Shown: positions 8,812 to 16,460, counted from the stretch's first letter. The stretch: DNA of 35,779 nucleotides from CAYYIS01 sp964470965 (GCA_964470965.1 CAYYIS010000052.1:1-35779); one strand, 5' to 3'. Translations and numbers: made by a program. The notes: generated from the letters alone by a model not told the origin.

Positions 8812-8824
8812 TGAGACAGTCTCA
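8812..8824 (+). promoter_or_regulatory. Short palindrome, possible operator
   Basis: TGAGA-CAG-TCTCA is a perfect inverted repeat with a three-base centre, ending 29 bases before the ATG at 8854. It may bind a regulator or form a small hairpin. The evidence is symmetry and position only. Confidence 0.22.
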
Positions 8825-8853
8825 TATGGATCAGAACAGATTAGGAGATATTC

Positions 8854-9609
8854 ATGGTGCCAACCCGCCTATCGATCGTAACCTACAACATTTGGAATAC
8901 TATGCGCTGGAATGTACGAGAGCCGGCGCTACGGCAGTTTGTCAAGCTGTTCAATCCCGACCTGCTGTGCTTGCAGGAACTGCGCGAGGAGACACAGGCT
9001 TGTCTCGATGAAGCTATGCCGGATCATGCGCGGGTGCACGATGATCTGCGCGGGTGGACCTGCGAGGGCAACATCTACTGGAACAGTAAATACTTCTGCG
9101 AAGTAGAACACGGTGCCGAAGATGTGGGTATGCTCGAGGAACACCGTCGCCTGTTCTGGGTCAGACTGCAGATTACCGGACAGGATCGGACCATCTTCGT
9201 CTCAACCGCCCATTTCACCTATCAGGGACATCCTATCGAACGGGAGACCGGGCAGTCCCCCCGGATCGAGCAGGCCAACCGGACCATCGGAGTGTTGCAA
9301 CGACTCGTCAGAGACGGTGAAGCGGCGTTTTTTATGGGAGACCTGAACGATCCAGTGCATCCCACGATCCTGCTCCATGCGGCCGGATATACCAACTGCT
9401 TCTCCGCTTTGGGCATCCCACCGGTCCCGACACACCCCTGCTATCCTACAACCAACATCCCCGTCGGAGCACGAGCCACGCAGCAAACCATCGACTGGCT
9501 CTACGCCAACGCCCATGCCCGACCTATCGCTGCCCAGGTCCCCCAATGCTACTGCGGCGATGTCGCCCCTTCGGACCATTGGCCGGTTCTAGGAGTATAT
9601 GACGTGTAG
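8854..9609 (+). CDS. Endonuclease/exonuclease/phosphatase (EEP) family hydrolase
   Basis: This 251-residue metal-dependent phosphodiesterase/phosphatase has the EEP (DNase I-like) fold. All hallmark motifs are in order: TYNIWN near residues 9-14 with the metal-binding Asn, LQEL with the catalytic Glu (about 41-44), STAHF near 111-115, GDLND (about 162-166), and the C-terminal SDHWPV with the catalytic His (about 241-246). There is no signal peptide. An AGGAG lies seven bases before the ATG, a strong ribosome binding site. The family includes sphingomyelinases, inositol phosphatases and nucleases, and sequence alone does not decide between them. It follows a sulfatase and a membrane protein on the same strand, so phosphoester removal from the same imported compound is possible but unproven. 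Confidence 0.9.
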   Translation: MVPTRLSIVTYNIWNTMRWNVREPALRQFVKLFNPDLLCLQELREETQACLDEAMPDHARVHDDLRGWTCEGNIYWNSKYFCEVEHGAEDVGMLEEHRRLFWVRLQITGQDRTIFVSTAHFTYQGHPIERETGQSPRIEQANRTIGVLQRLVRDGEAAFFMGDLNDPVHPTILLHAAGYTNCFSALGIPPVPTHPCYPTTNIPVGARATQQTIDWLYANAHARPIAAQVPQCYCGDVAPSDHWPVLGVYDV

Positions 9610-9874
9610 CGGATTGAAACGCGAAAAGTATGGCTGGAACAGACCAAGGCTATTGGCAGGACCCGTACGGCCCGGAGCGCCAAGATCCGCAAGAGAATTA
9701 GGCCTACGAGGTGTTCGCCCGCCTGGTGGATGTCCCGAAGGAAAGTGCGTGTGATTCTCCATTCCGTGCGGGAGGTACGCGATGCCGAAGCCGGGCTAGT
9801 GAGAATGCGCAGTTGAATTCAGGGGTATCATGCCGTTCTTCAAACAAGGAATCGGTGAAGCGAAGCGGACTCAA
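9610..9874. other. Convergent intergenic region, possibly with a decayed gene remnant
   Basis: These 265 bases separate the stop codons of the EEP enzyme and hemL. An ATG at about 9630 opens a 23-codon frame ending in TAG. The same frame then continues with protein-like composition (AYEVFARLVDVPKES) to about 9745, without a start of its own. This could be the relic of a small gene broken by a stop codon, but I do not recognise a family. No T-rich terminator hairpin was found. Confidence 0.25.
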
Positions 9875-11164
9875 TCAATGAAGCAATTCCCTCAAACTTT
9901 CTCCCGCTGCTTCCACCGTCCGATCGATGTCCTCCTCTGTGTGGGAGAGGGAGACGAAGCCGCATTCCAGCCGTGAGGGGGCAAAATAGATACCGCGGTC
10001 GAGCATGCTCCAGAAGTAGCCGGCGTATAGATCCGAATCCGACGACGAGGCCGCATCGAAGTCGAACACTTCGCGGTCGGTGAAGAAGCCGCAAAACATG
10101 GAACCTACGCGGTTCAGCCTTACGGAAACCCCGGAGTCTCTGGCAGCGGCATTAAGGCCCTCTTCCAATCGGGCGGAAAGCGATTCCAGGCGGTCATATG
10201 TGCCCGGTTTTTTCAGCTGTGAAATGGTGGCGAATCCGGCGGTCATAGCCAGTGGATTGCCGGACAGGGTCCCCGCTTGGTATACGGCGCCTACCGGCGC
10301 GACAACCTCCATGATCTCACGCCTACCGCCATAGGCACCCACTGGTAAACCTCCCCCCAGGATCTTGCTTAATGTGGTCATGTCCGGGCGGACACCATAC
10401 AGGGACTGTGCTCCACCGAATGCCACGCGGAAGCCGGTCATGACTTCATCAAAAATCAGGACGCTGCCATATTTTTCGGTTTCCGCTCGCAATGTCTCCA
10501 GGAAACCGGCGCGTGGCGGGATCAGTCCCATGTTGCCGGCGATCGGTTCGACGATGACACAGGCAATGTCGTCGCCACGGGCCTTAAACAGGTCCTGCAC
10601 CGCTTTGATATCGTTGTACGGCAAGGCGACCGTTAATTTAGCTACCTCCGATGGTACACCGGGGCTGTCCGGTACCCCGAAAGTGGCGGCGCCCGAACCG
10701 GCTTGGATCAGAAAGCTGTCCCCGTGGCCGTGGTAACCGGCTTCGAACTTCACGAGCAGATCTCTTCCTGTGTAACCCCGCGCCACACGGGCGGCGCTCA
10801 TGGTGGCTTCCGTGCCCGAGTTGACCATGCGGATCACCTCGATGGATGGGAACGCCTCCTGCACCAACTCGGCCAGTTTGATTTCTATCTCGGTAGGCAT
10901 ACCGAAGCTGGTCCCATTCTCACAGGCGCCTTTGACCGCTTCCACCACGGCAGGATGGCTGTGGCCGAGAATCAGCGGTCCCCAGGAGCCCAGGTAGTCG
11001 ATGTATTCATTGCTGTCGGCGTCAAAGACACGTGAACCGGCGCCACGAACCATGAACACCGGATTGCCGCCAACTCGTCCAAAATTGCGCACCGGACTGT
11101 TTACACCACCGGGTAATATTCTCTGCGCGCGTGCAAAAAGTTCTTTCGATCGTGACCGGTCCAT
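9875..11164 (-). CDS. hemL: Glutamate-1-semialdehyde 2,1-aminomutase
   Basis: This 429-residue PLP enzyme makes 5-aminolevulinate from glutamate-1-semialdehyde, the second dedicated step of C5 heme synthesis. The N-terminus has the typical ILPGGVNSPVR; the substrate region includes NSGTEATMSA and EAGYHGHGDS; DEVMTGFR (about 239-246) precedes the PLP lysine K267 in LSKILGGGLPVGAYGG. Length is normal for HemL. A TTG eleven codons upstream is in frame, but the ATG at 11164 gives the usual N-terminus. The preceding zinc-ribbon gene ends eight bases before it, and that gene's last codons (GGA GGG GAG) supply the Shine-Dalgarno sequence, so the two are probably translationally coupled. It is the last gene of the minus-strand heme locus. 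HemL is cytoplasmic and works with HemA, encoded at 15120-16403. Confidence 0.97.
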   Translation of the reverse strand: MDRSRSKELFARAQRILPGGVNSPVRNFGRVGGNPVFMVRGAGSRVFDADSNEYIDYLGSWGPLILGHSHPAVVEAVKGACENGTSFGMPTEIEIKLAELVQEAFPSIEVIRMVNSGTEATMSAARVARGYTGRDLLVKFEAGYHGHGDSFLIQAGSGAATFGVPDSPGVPSEVAKLTVALPYNDIKAVQDLFKARGDDIACVIVEPIAGNMGLIPPRAGFLETLRAETEKYGSVLIFDEVMTGFRVAFGGAQSLYGVRPDMTTLSKILGGGLPVGAYGGRREIMEVVAPVGAVYQAGTLSGNPLAMTAGFATISQLKKPGTYDRLESLSARLEEGLNAAARDSGVSVRLNRVGSMFCGFFTDREVFDFDAASSSDSDLYAGYFWSMLDRGIYFAPSRLECGFVSLSHTEEDIDRTVEAAGESLRELLH

Positions 11165-11172
11165 AACAGAAT

Positions 11173-11787
11173 CTACTCCCCTCCACAATTGGGACAAACC
11201 GGCTCTTTGCCAGAAGAGACAGCACTGCAGCCCTCACACTCAAAGCGGATGACATCAAGGTCGACTTCCCGCAGCAATAGTATCTGATCGGCACGGGCTT
11301 TGGCCGTGCGGGATGCCAGAAGTCTCACGTTTTCCATGTTGTCGTCCGGATCGCCTCTACGGGTGTCGTGCGGTTTGAATATCCGGCAGGATACGTGTTC
11401 CTGCTCCAGAAAACGCTTAAACTTTTCACTTTCCCAGTCGTACACGGAAATGTCTTCATCGACTTGGCCTTCTTCCATACCGGCCTGGGCATCGTGCGTA
11501 CAGAAATACTGCCCCATATGATGCGTCCCGCAAATGCCGCACACATGTTGGCCACAGACGATACATTTCCCGCGTGCCGGTGAACTTCCGTGCTCGAAAC
11601 AGTGTAGCGTTGTTACAAGGATCGTTCCGCAGTGGGGGCACCATAGCGCGCCGCCGGCCATCGGTTCCTTGCATTCATCGCAGATGTACTCTTCCTGCTG
11701 GTCCAGTGTCTCCACCAGTGCTGTCCCACAATCCGGACACAGGGTCTTACCTCTATGTTCATATTCACAAACCGGACAAAACGGCAT
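11173..11787 (-). CDS. Multi-zinc-finger protein: zinc ribbons, B-box-like module and DUF2007-like domain
   Basis: This 204-residue cytoplasmic protein of unknown function has a clear modular build. Zinc ribbon 1 uses C4, C7, C17 and C20; zinc ribbon 2 uses C36, C39, C50 and C53. A B-box-like segment spans about 63-98 (CFEH, CIVC, CGIC, final CTH). Residues 115-175 resemble the DUF2007 'putative signal transducing' domain, with a YDW-x-KFKRFLEQE helix, an acidic loop and a VRLLAS strand. Zinc ribbon 3 uses C184, C187, C198 and C201. The ATG at 11787 has a GGAG six bases upstream. It lies between the reductase gene (49 bases) and hemL (8 bases) and so may be co-expressed with heme synthesis. 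It could be a metal sensor or protein-protein adaptor; neither is shown. Confidence 0.85.
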   Translation of the reverse strand: MPFCPVCEYEHRGKTLCPDCGTALVETLDQQEEYICDECKEPMAGGALWCPHCGTILVTTLHCFEHGSSPARGKCIVCGQHVCGICGTHHMGQYFCTHDAQAGMEEGQVDEDISVYDWESEKFKRFLEQEHVSCRIFKPHDTRRGDPDDNMENVRLLASRTAKARADQILLLREVDLDVIRFECEGCSAVSSGKEPVCPNCGGE

Positions 11788-11836
11788 TATTTCTCCAGAC
11801 GCTAACGATTCAATGCTAACTTGAACCCGCTTCCCG

Positions 11837-13018
11837 TTATCTTAAAAAGCTGAATTTCGGTACCATCCATGCCATGGTTTTGACCACGTTCGTGGCGAAA
11901 TTGACGCTGTACAGGTCAACCGGACTATGACCCATCACCAGTTCTTCCAGAGTATCACCGAGACGGTTCAGGTCGTCATCACTCAATTTGTAATACATAC
12001 GCCGCAGCCTCGCATGGAGGCGGTACAGATTGCCGGTCATTTCATTCCAACGGCGATCGTAGGCGCGCAGGCCGTGCGCAGAAACATCGCCTTGAGTCAA
12101 TGCGTTCGCGATTACTTCGCCAGCAATTTGTCCGGCTTCCATGGCATTGACTATGCCACCCGCCGAGAGCGGATTCACCTGATGCGCCGCGTCGCCCACC
12201 AGCGCCACATTGTCGGAGACAAAAGTCTTCAGCGGGCCGCCAATGGGAATTCCGCCCATTGCCATCTCGACGGAACTGGAAGCCGGATAACGTTCCGCCA
12301 CGAAACGGTTCAGATAATCCAGAGGTTTCAGATCTTTCTGGCAAGAAGGTGATACGCAAATTCCCACATTAGCGGTACCTCCATCCTTGGGAAAGACCCA
12401 GAGATATCCGCCCGGCGCGACGTTGTTGCCGAAGTAAAATTGTAACACATTGGAGGGTCCATCCACATCGGTCAGCTGATACTGTACCGACGAAAACACC
12501 TTGGTAAGCCCCAGAGCCGTCTTCATGCCTGCCCAGCGTCCCACTAAAGATTCCACGCCGTCCGCACCGACCACAACCCGCGCTCTCACCCTGTATGCTT
12601 CTCCGAGATGACGAACGGAAAGCGTGATGCCATCAGGATTCCGCTCCAGGCCAGTTGCACGGGTTTTAGTTTGAATATCGGCACCCGCATCAGTCGCGGC
12701 GATGGCCAGCGCTTTATCGAACCGTTTACGGTCCACCATCATACCGCATTGCGGAAAATGTTTTCGCAGATGTCTGCCATTCGGTGGAAACAGCCAGACC
12801 TCGTCCAGCTCATGGTGCACCCAGCCGTCATCGACCGGGATGAATTGCGCGATCACCTCACGCGGTCCGACTACCTCGGCGCAGCGCAGTGGTGCGCCGA
12901 TCTCCTGGCGTTTCTCCAGTAGCAACACCGACACCCCCTGTTCCGCGAGTGCCTTAGCCGCCATGGAGCCCCCCGGTCCTGCACCGACCACCACTACGTC
13001 ATACCGATCCTTCATCAT
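11837..13018 (-). CDS. Geranylgeranyl reductase family FAD-dependent oxidoreductase
   Basis: This 393-residue flavoprotein is of the geranylgeranyl reductase (GGR) branch of the p-hydroxybenzoate hydroxylase superfamily. Motifs in order: the FAD dinucleotide motif GAGPGG at 12-17, RCAEVVG with a Cys near residue 46 as in archaeal GGRs, the GADGVES segment (about 153-159), the GGR-type PGGYLWVFP motif at the active site, and the second FAD motif GDAAHQVNPLSAGG. GGRs saturate double bonds of prenyl chains in archaeal lipids, chlorophyll side chains or menaquinone (MenJ). The last is the likeliest role in a non-photosynthetic bacterium, by inference. Its start overlaps the end of the ferredoxin gene by 20 bases, pointing to coupled expression and a physical electron-transfer pair. 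The substrate is not determined. Confidence 0.9.
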   Translation of the reverse strand: MMKDRYDVVVVGAGPGGSMAAKALAEQGVSVLLLEKRQEIGAPLRCAEVVGPREVIAQFIPVDDGWVHHELDEVWLFPPNGRHLRKHFPQCGMMVDRKRFDKALAIAATDAGADIQTKTRATGLERNPDGITLSVRHLGEAYRVRARVVVGADGVESLVGRWAGMKTALGLTKVFSSVQYQLTDVDGPSNVLQFYFGNNVAPGGYLWVFPKDGGTANVGICVSPSCQKDLKPLDYLNRFVAERYPASSSVEMAMGGIPIGGPLKTFVSDNVALVGDAAHQVNPLSAGGIVNAMEAGQIAGEVIANALTQGDVSAHGLRAYDRRWNEMTGNLYRLHARLRRMYYKLSDDDLNRLGDTLEELVMGHSPVDLYSVNFATNVVKTMAWMVPKFSFLR

Positions 13019-13187
13019 CCACCATCTCCAGCGCTCCTACCGGGCAGAACACAACGCAGGCGCTGCAGAACGTACACGCGTCCGATATGGACAGCCGCAC
13101 CTCGGCAAGATCAATCGCATCATCATGACAGACCACCACACATCCGCCGCAATATCCGCAAGTTTCCGCATCTATATCGATATACAC
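12999..13187 (-). CDS. Small 2[4Fe-4S] ferredoxin
   Basis: This 62-residue ferredoxin has two complete cluster motifs, C10-x2-C13-x2-C16-x3-C20 and C38-x2-C41-x2-C44-x3-C48. The second is followed by the usual Pro; the first is followed by His instead. The start is a GTG at 13187 with only a weak GAG upstream. The gene overlaps the following GGR-like flavoprotein by 20 bases. Adjacent ferredoxin and GGR genes are known from methanogens, where the ferredoxin feeds electrons to the reductase, and the same relation is likely here. It would be a cytoplasmic low-potential electron carrier. Confidence 0.92.
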   Translation of the reverse strand: MYIDIDAETCGYCGGCVVVCHDDAIDLAEVRLSISDACTFCSACVVFCPVGALEMVDDEGSV

Positions 13188-13234
13188 AATTTCTCACGCT
13201 CGAATGTTAATCCGTACACTATTTTGACGACCCA

Positions 13235-13263
13235 AATATAAAGAAATAGGGTGAGTAAGACAA
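13235..13263 (-). promoter_or_regulatory. Candidate promoter for ferredoxin-GGR-zinc ribbon-hemL
   Basis: On the minus strand, TTGTCT (13263-13258) and TATATT (13240-13235) are separated by exactly 17 bases, with four and five of six consensus matches. The ferredoxin GTG lies about 48 bases downstream. Together with the 140-base gap after hemD, this suggests that the heme locus has a second transcription start. Confidence 0.45.
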
Positions 13264-13327
13264 GAGGATTGGGTATTTTCCAAAATTTGCAGGTCCAACT
13301 TTTGATCTTCAGCTTGTGTCTATCCCG

Positions 13328-14104
13328 TCACCCGGTTCCCATCCGTTCTTTCAATGCCTCCACCAAGGCTTCGATAGTCGCCTCTTCAGGAACGATATCC
13401 ACCACCATTCCCGCTTCGTTAGACTTCCGAGCGGTTACCGGGCCTATGCAGGCAATGGTGACCTCTGAAATCAGGGCCGTCGTATCCTGGGTGGCCTGAA
13501 CAAAGGCTTCAACGGTCGATGGGCTGGTGAACGTAATCACATGAATTTTCTTATATCGGAGCAAAGCTATGATATCAGACGGAAGGGAGGTCGCGGAAAC
13601 GGTCCGGTAGGCGGTTACTGAGGCCACGTCGGCGCCTGAGTCGGTAAGCCCGGTGACGACGGTCTGCCGGGCGATGTCGGCGCAGGGGAACAGGATTTTT
13701 GCACCGGACATATCGTATGTGTCAACCAGACCTTCCACAAGGGCCGCGGCATTGTAGCGGTCGGGTTGGTAGTCCACGATGAGCCCGAATTGCTGAAGAC
13801 GTTGTACGGTGGCCGAACCGACCGAAGCGATACGGATGTTTGGGGGAACCCGGATGTTAGCAGCTTCTATACGGGCGAGACATTTTTCAACCGCGTTTCC
13901 GCTGGTGAAAATCAACCAGTCATAAGCGTTCAGATCTGCTAGCGCACGATCAAGCGGCGTCCAATTCTCCGGATCGAGAACCCGAATCAAAGGTGCCTCG
14001 ACAGGTTCCGCGCCCGCACAGCGGAGGCGGGTGGAGAGGTCACTCGAACGGGTTCGGCTACGGGTTACCAGTACGCGAAGACCAGAAAGAGGGAGGAGAG
14101 ACAT
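13328..14104 (-). CDS. hemD: Uroporphyrinogen-III synthase
   Basis: This 258-residue enzyme of the two-domain HemD fold closes and inverts ring D of hydroxymethylbilane to give uroporphyrinogen III. Conservation in this family is low; the support is the N-terminal GLRVLVTRSR strand, the WLIFTSGNAVE segment (about 84-94), the SVGSATVQRLQQFG motif, the ITFTSPSTVEAF region and the terminal IGPVTA segment. The frame stays open 48 codons further upstream, but that part overlaps hemC and does not look like HemD. The ATG at 14104 puts the first beta strand at the right place. No clear Shine-Dalgarno sequence precedes it. The position directly after hemC matches the common hemC-hemD order. Confidence 0.92.
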   Translation of the reverse strand: MSLLPLSGLRVLVTRSRTRSSDLSTRLRCAGAEPVEAPLIRVLDPENWTPLDRALADLNAYDWLIFTSGNAVEKCLARIEAANIRVPPNIRIASVGSATVQRLQQFGLIVDYQPDRYNAAALVEGLVDTYDMSGAKILFPCADIARQTVVTGLTDSGADVASVTAYRTVSATSLPSDIIALLRYKKIHVITFTSPSTVEAFVQATQDTTALISEVTIACIGPVTARKSNEAGMVVDIVPEEATIEALVEALKERMGTG

Positions 14105-14147
14105 AGGATTTAGGAATTTAAAAGAGCTATGGGTGCAGTTTGGAAGA

Positions 14148-15053
14148 TCAGGGTAGTTTTTTCTGTAACTGTTGCGCCAGTTCGGCGCCCAATGCCTCCG
14201 CATCATCAGGTGATCCTGTAATGGTGTCGCGGACCAGCCACGCGCCATCGGTGGCGGCTACAAGACCGTCGATCCGCAGCGCTTTACCATGTAACCGGGC
14301 CCATGCACCTATGGGAGCCTGACATCCGCCGCCCAGAGCGCGCAGGAAACTACGTTCTGCGGTAACAGAAAGTGCAGTCGGATCGTGGTTTAGGGTCTGT
14401 ACCAGGGATGGCTCCCTGTGATCGCAGCGGGTCTGAATAGCCAGCGCCCCCTGGCCGACGGCGGGCAGGAGGATATCACATGAAAGCCGTTCGGTGATGC
14501 GGTCTCCCCATCCCATACGATCCAACCCCGCAGCGGCCAGCACGATCGCGTCCAGATCCGTTTCTTCCAGTTTTTTAAGTCGGGTGTCCAGATTGCCTCT
14601 TGTATCGACCATGGTCAGATCGGGCCGATGTGCCAGCATCTGGGCGCGCCGTCGCGGACTGCAGGTGCCGATTTTGGCGCCCTTCGGCAGCGCTGTGAAT
14701 CCGCCTTCGTGTTTGGAAATCAGCCCATCTCGCACATCACCCCGTTCCGGAACACTCGTCAGCATCAGTCCGTCCGTCATGACCGTAGGCATATCCTTGA
14801 GGCTGTGGACCGCGAGATCCACTTCCCCGGCCAGCAGTGCCCGTTCCAGCTCCTTGACGAACACGCCTTCTCCGCCGACAGAGGATAAGGGCGCATCGAT
14901 CACCCGATCCCCTTTGGTACTGAAAATACGAATCTCAACCGATAACCCAGGATACGCATCCTGCAACATACCTGAAACCATGTTAGTCTGCGTAAGCGCA
15001 AGCTGGCTGCCACGAGTAGCGATTTTTAGAAGGAAGGATGAAGGTTGATGGAT
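14148..15053 (-). CDS. hemC: Hydroxymethylbilane synthase (porphobilinogen deaminase), apparent ATC start
   Basis: This enzyme joins four porphobilinogens into hydroxymethylbilane in the cytoplasm. Motifs are HSLKDMPT with the catalytic Asp (residue 87 in this numbering), TCSPRR, DTRGNLDTRL, AVGQGALAIQ, and LGGGCQAPIGA, whose C244 carries the dipyrromethane cofactor. The first ATG, at 14981, would cut off the conserved KIATRGSQLALTQT segment (residues 10-23), which holds the cofactor-binding Arg. That segment is encoded upstream in frame, but between the in-frame stop TAA (15056-15054) and the ATG there is no ATG, GTG, TTG or CTG. The first codon after the stop, ATC at 15053, lies nine bases from a perfect GGAGG, so I place the start there (301 residues, normal length). 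A sequence error or frameshift in the A5 run near 15027-15023 is the alternative. The gene is certain; the start is not. Confidence 0.93.
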   Translation of the reverse strand: MHQPSSFLLKIATRGSQLALTQTNMVSGMLQDAYPGLSVEIRIFSTKGDRVIDAPLSSVGGEGVFVKELERALLAGEVDLAVHSLKDMPTVMTDGLMLTSVPERGDVRDGLISKHEGGFTALPKGAKIGTCSPRRRAQMLAHRPDLTMVDTRGNLDTRLKKLEETDLDAIVLAAAGLDRMGWGDRITERLSCDILLPAVGQGALAIQTRCDHREPSLVQTLNHDPTALSVTAERSFLRALGGGCQAPIGAWARLHGKALRIDGLVAATDGAWLVRDTITGSPDDAEALGAELAQQLQKKLP

Positions 15054-15062
15054 TTAGTAAAA

Positions 15063-15067
15063 CCTCC
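15063..15067 (-). promoter_or_regulatory. Ribosome binding site deciding the hemC start
   Basis: A perfect GGAGG on the minus strand is followed by nine bases and then ATC, the first in-frame codon after a TAA. No Shine-Dalgarno sequence of similar quality stands before the ATG at 14981. It lies in the short gap after hemA. Confidence 0.6.
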
Positions 15068-15119
15068 GTCAATTTGTTTTCAATTTTAAATTTGATGCCC
15101 AGAAAAAAGTTCAACGACT

Positions 15120-16403
15120 CTAATCTTCCTCGGCTTTTTCGTCCAAACCGAACAGATGGCGGATGCTGTCAAGATGTTGGATGTCCTGGCCGCAATTTAA
15201 ATCATCCTTCAGGCGGACGGTGGGTAGGTGCAGGAGTTTGTTGATGATCAGCCGGCTCATTTGCTCAATAGCTTTCTGGTCGGTTTCGGACAGATGATCC
15301 AGCCGTGCCAGAGTTTTCTGAAGTTCCGAAACACGGATCTCATCGGCCTGGCGACGCAGGTCTGTAATCGTCGGCGTGACCGCCAGACTTTGGCACCAAC
15401 CGAAGAATCTTTTAACCTCAACCTCGACTATGCGTTCGGCCTCGACAGCCTCCTGGTTACGCCGCTCCGCGTTTTCATCCACTACGGTCTGGAGGTCGTC
15501 TATGTCGTAGAGGAATACGTTGTACACACTGCGGACCTTGGGATCGATGTCACGTGGCACGGCTATGTCGATCAGGAAAATAGGTCTGTTGCGCCGGGCG
15601 TGCATGATGGCTACCATATCATCCCGGTGCAGGATATGGTGCGGGGCGCCGGTGGAGCTTATGACGATATCTGTATCTTTCATCCTCTTCAGTCCCTCGT
15701 CGAGATGCACGCCGTTGCCCTTGAACCGGGCGGCCAGTTCCGTGGCCCGCTCCAACGTGCGGTTGGCGACGACTATGGACTGTATGCCGTGGTCCCCAAG
15801 GTACTGGGCGGTCAGCTCACCGGTTTCACCGGCGCCTATCAGCATGGCGGTATGCTGGCTGAGGTCTTTAAAGATCTTTCTGGCCAGTTCTACCGCCACA
15901 GTGCTTACGGACACCGCACCGACCCCGATATCGGTCTGTTCCCGAACGCGCTTGCCAACGACCAGTGCTCGTTCGAACAGGCGATTCAGCACAACGCCTG
16001 TAGTCTGCTCACCCAGGGATTTCAGGTAGGCGTCCTTGACTTGACCCAGAATCTGCTGTTCACCCATCACCATCGAATCCAGGCTTGACACCACCCGGAA
16101 CAAATGGCGAATGACCGCTTCGTCCGACAGACGGTATAGGTAGGGAGACAGCGTGCCTTTCGATAGCCCGTGGATCTCATGGAACCAGTTCTCCACCGGC
16201 ATCGCATCGGTGTCGTCTCCCTCCGTCGTGGCGTATACCTCACTCCGGTTGCAGGTAGACAGCACCACCCCTTCCAACAGCTTGCTGCCAGATGATTTCA
16301 ATATAGACTGGGCCTTTTCCTGTACCGTTGGGGTCAGCGCCACCTGATCTCTGATATCGAGCGGCGCCGTGAGATGGCTGAGTCCGATGAGGTTTAATTG
16401 CAT
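15120..16403 (-). CDS. hemA: Glutamyl-tRNA reductase
   Basis: This 427-residue first enzyme of C5 heme synthesis reduces glutamyl-tRNA(Glu) to glutamate-1-semialdehyde with NADPH. The catalytic Cys is C51 in STCNRSEVYA. MGEQQILGQVKDAY (about 113-126) is the family's conserved substrate-domain motif. The NADPH site has GAGETG at 190-195. The C-terminal part forms the long helical dimerisation domain. The ATG at 16403 is the natural start, giving the usual MQLNLIGLSH N-terminus with the conserved His. It lies 57 bases after the CcsA/HemX-like gene and 66 bases before the proposed hemC start. In other bacteria HemA is the regulated step, by heme-dependent proteolysis that can involve Lon; here lon lies divergently next to the operon. 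Confidence 0.97.
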   Translation of the reverse strand: MQLNLIGLSHLTAPLDIRDQVALTPTVQEKAQSILKSSGSKLLEGVVLSTCNRSEVYATTEGDDTDAMPVENWFHEIHGLSKGTLSPYLYRLSDEAVIRHLFRVVSSLDSMVMGEQQILGQVKDAYLKSLGEQTTGVVLNRLFERALVVGKRVREQTDIGVGAVSVSTVAVELARKIFKDLSQHTAMLIGAGETGELTAQYLGDHGIQSIVVANRTLERATELAARFKGNGVHLDEGLKRMKDTDIVISSTGAPHHILHRDDMVAIMHARRNRPIFLIDIAVPRDIDPKVRSVYNVFLYDIDDLQTVVDENAERRNQEAVEAERIVEVEVKRFFGWCQSLAVTPTITDLRRQADEIRVSELQKTLARLDHLSETDQKAIEQMSRLIINKLLHLPTVRLKDDLNCGQDIQHLDSIRHLFGLDEKAEED

Positions 16404-16460
16404 ACAAAAACAAAATATGAAGGATCAATAACGAGATCTCTTCAATTTATCCTTATGTTT

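Noticed and set aside
9607..9817. Stop-codon readthrough extension of the EEP enzyme (about 68 more open codons in frame)
   Set aside because: The enzyme is complete at the TAG, the extension is a featureless Arg-rich stretch, and open frames of this length arise by chance at this GC content.
14102..14248. Upstream 48-codon extension of hemD overlapping hemC
   Set aside because: HemD proteins start with the GLRVLVTR strand; the extension shares bases with the end of hemC and does not align with the family.
15228..16088. Long open frame (286 codons) on the plus strand opposite hemA
   Set aside because: It lies entirely within hemA, whose motifs are certain, and its translation has no recognisable domain; it is a codon-bias shadow.
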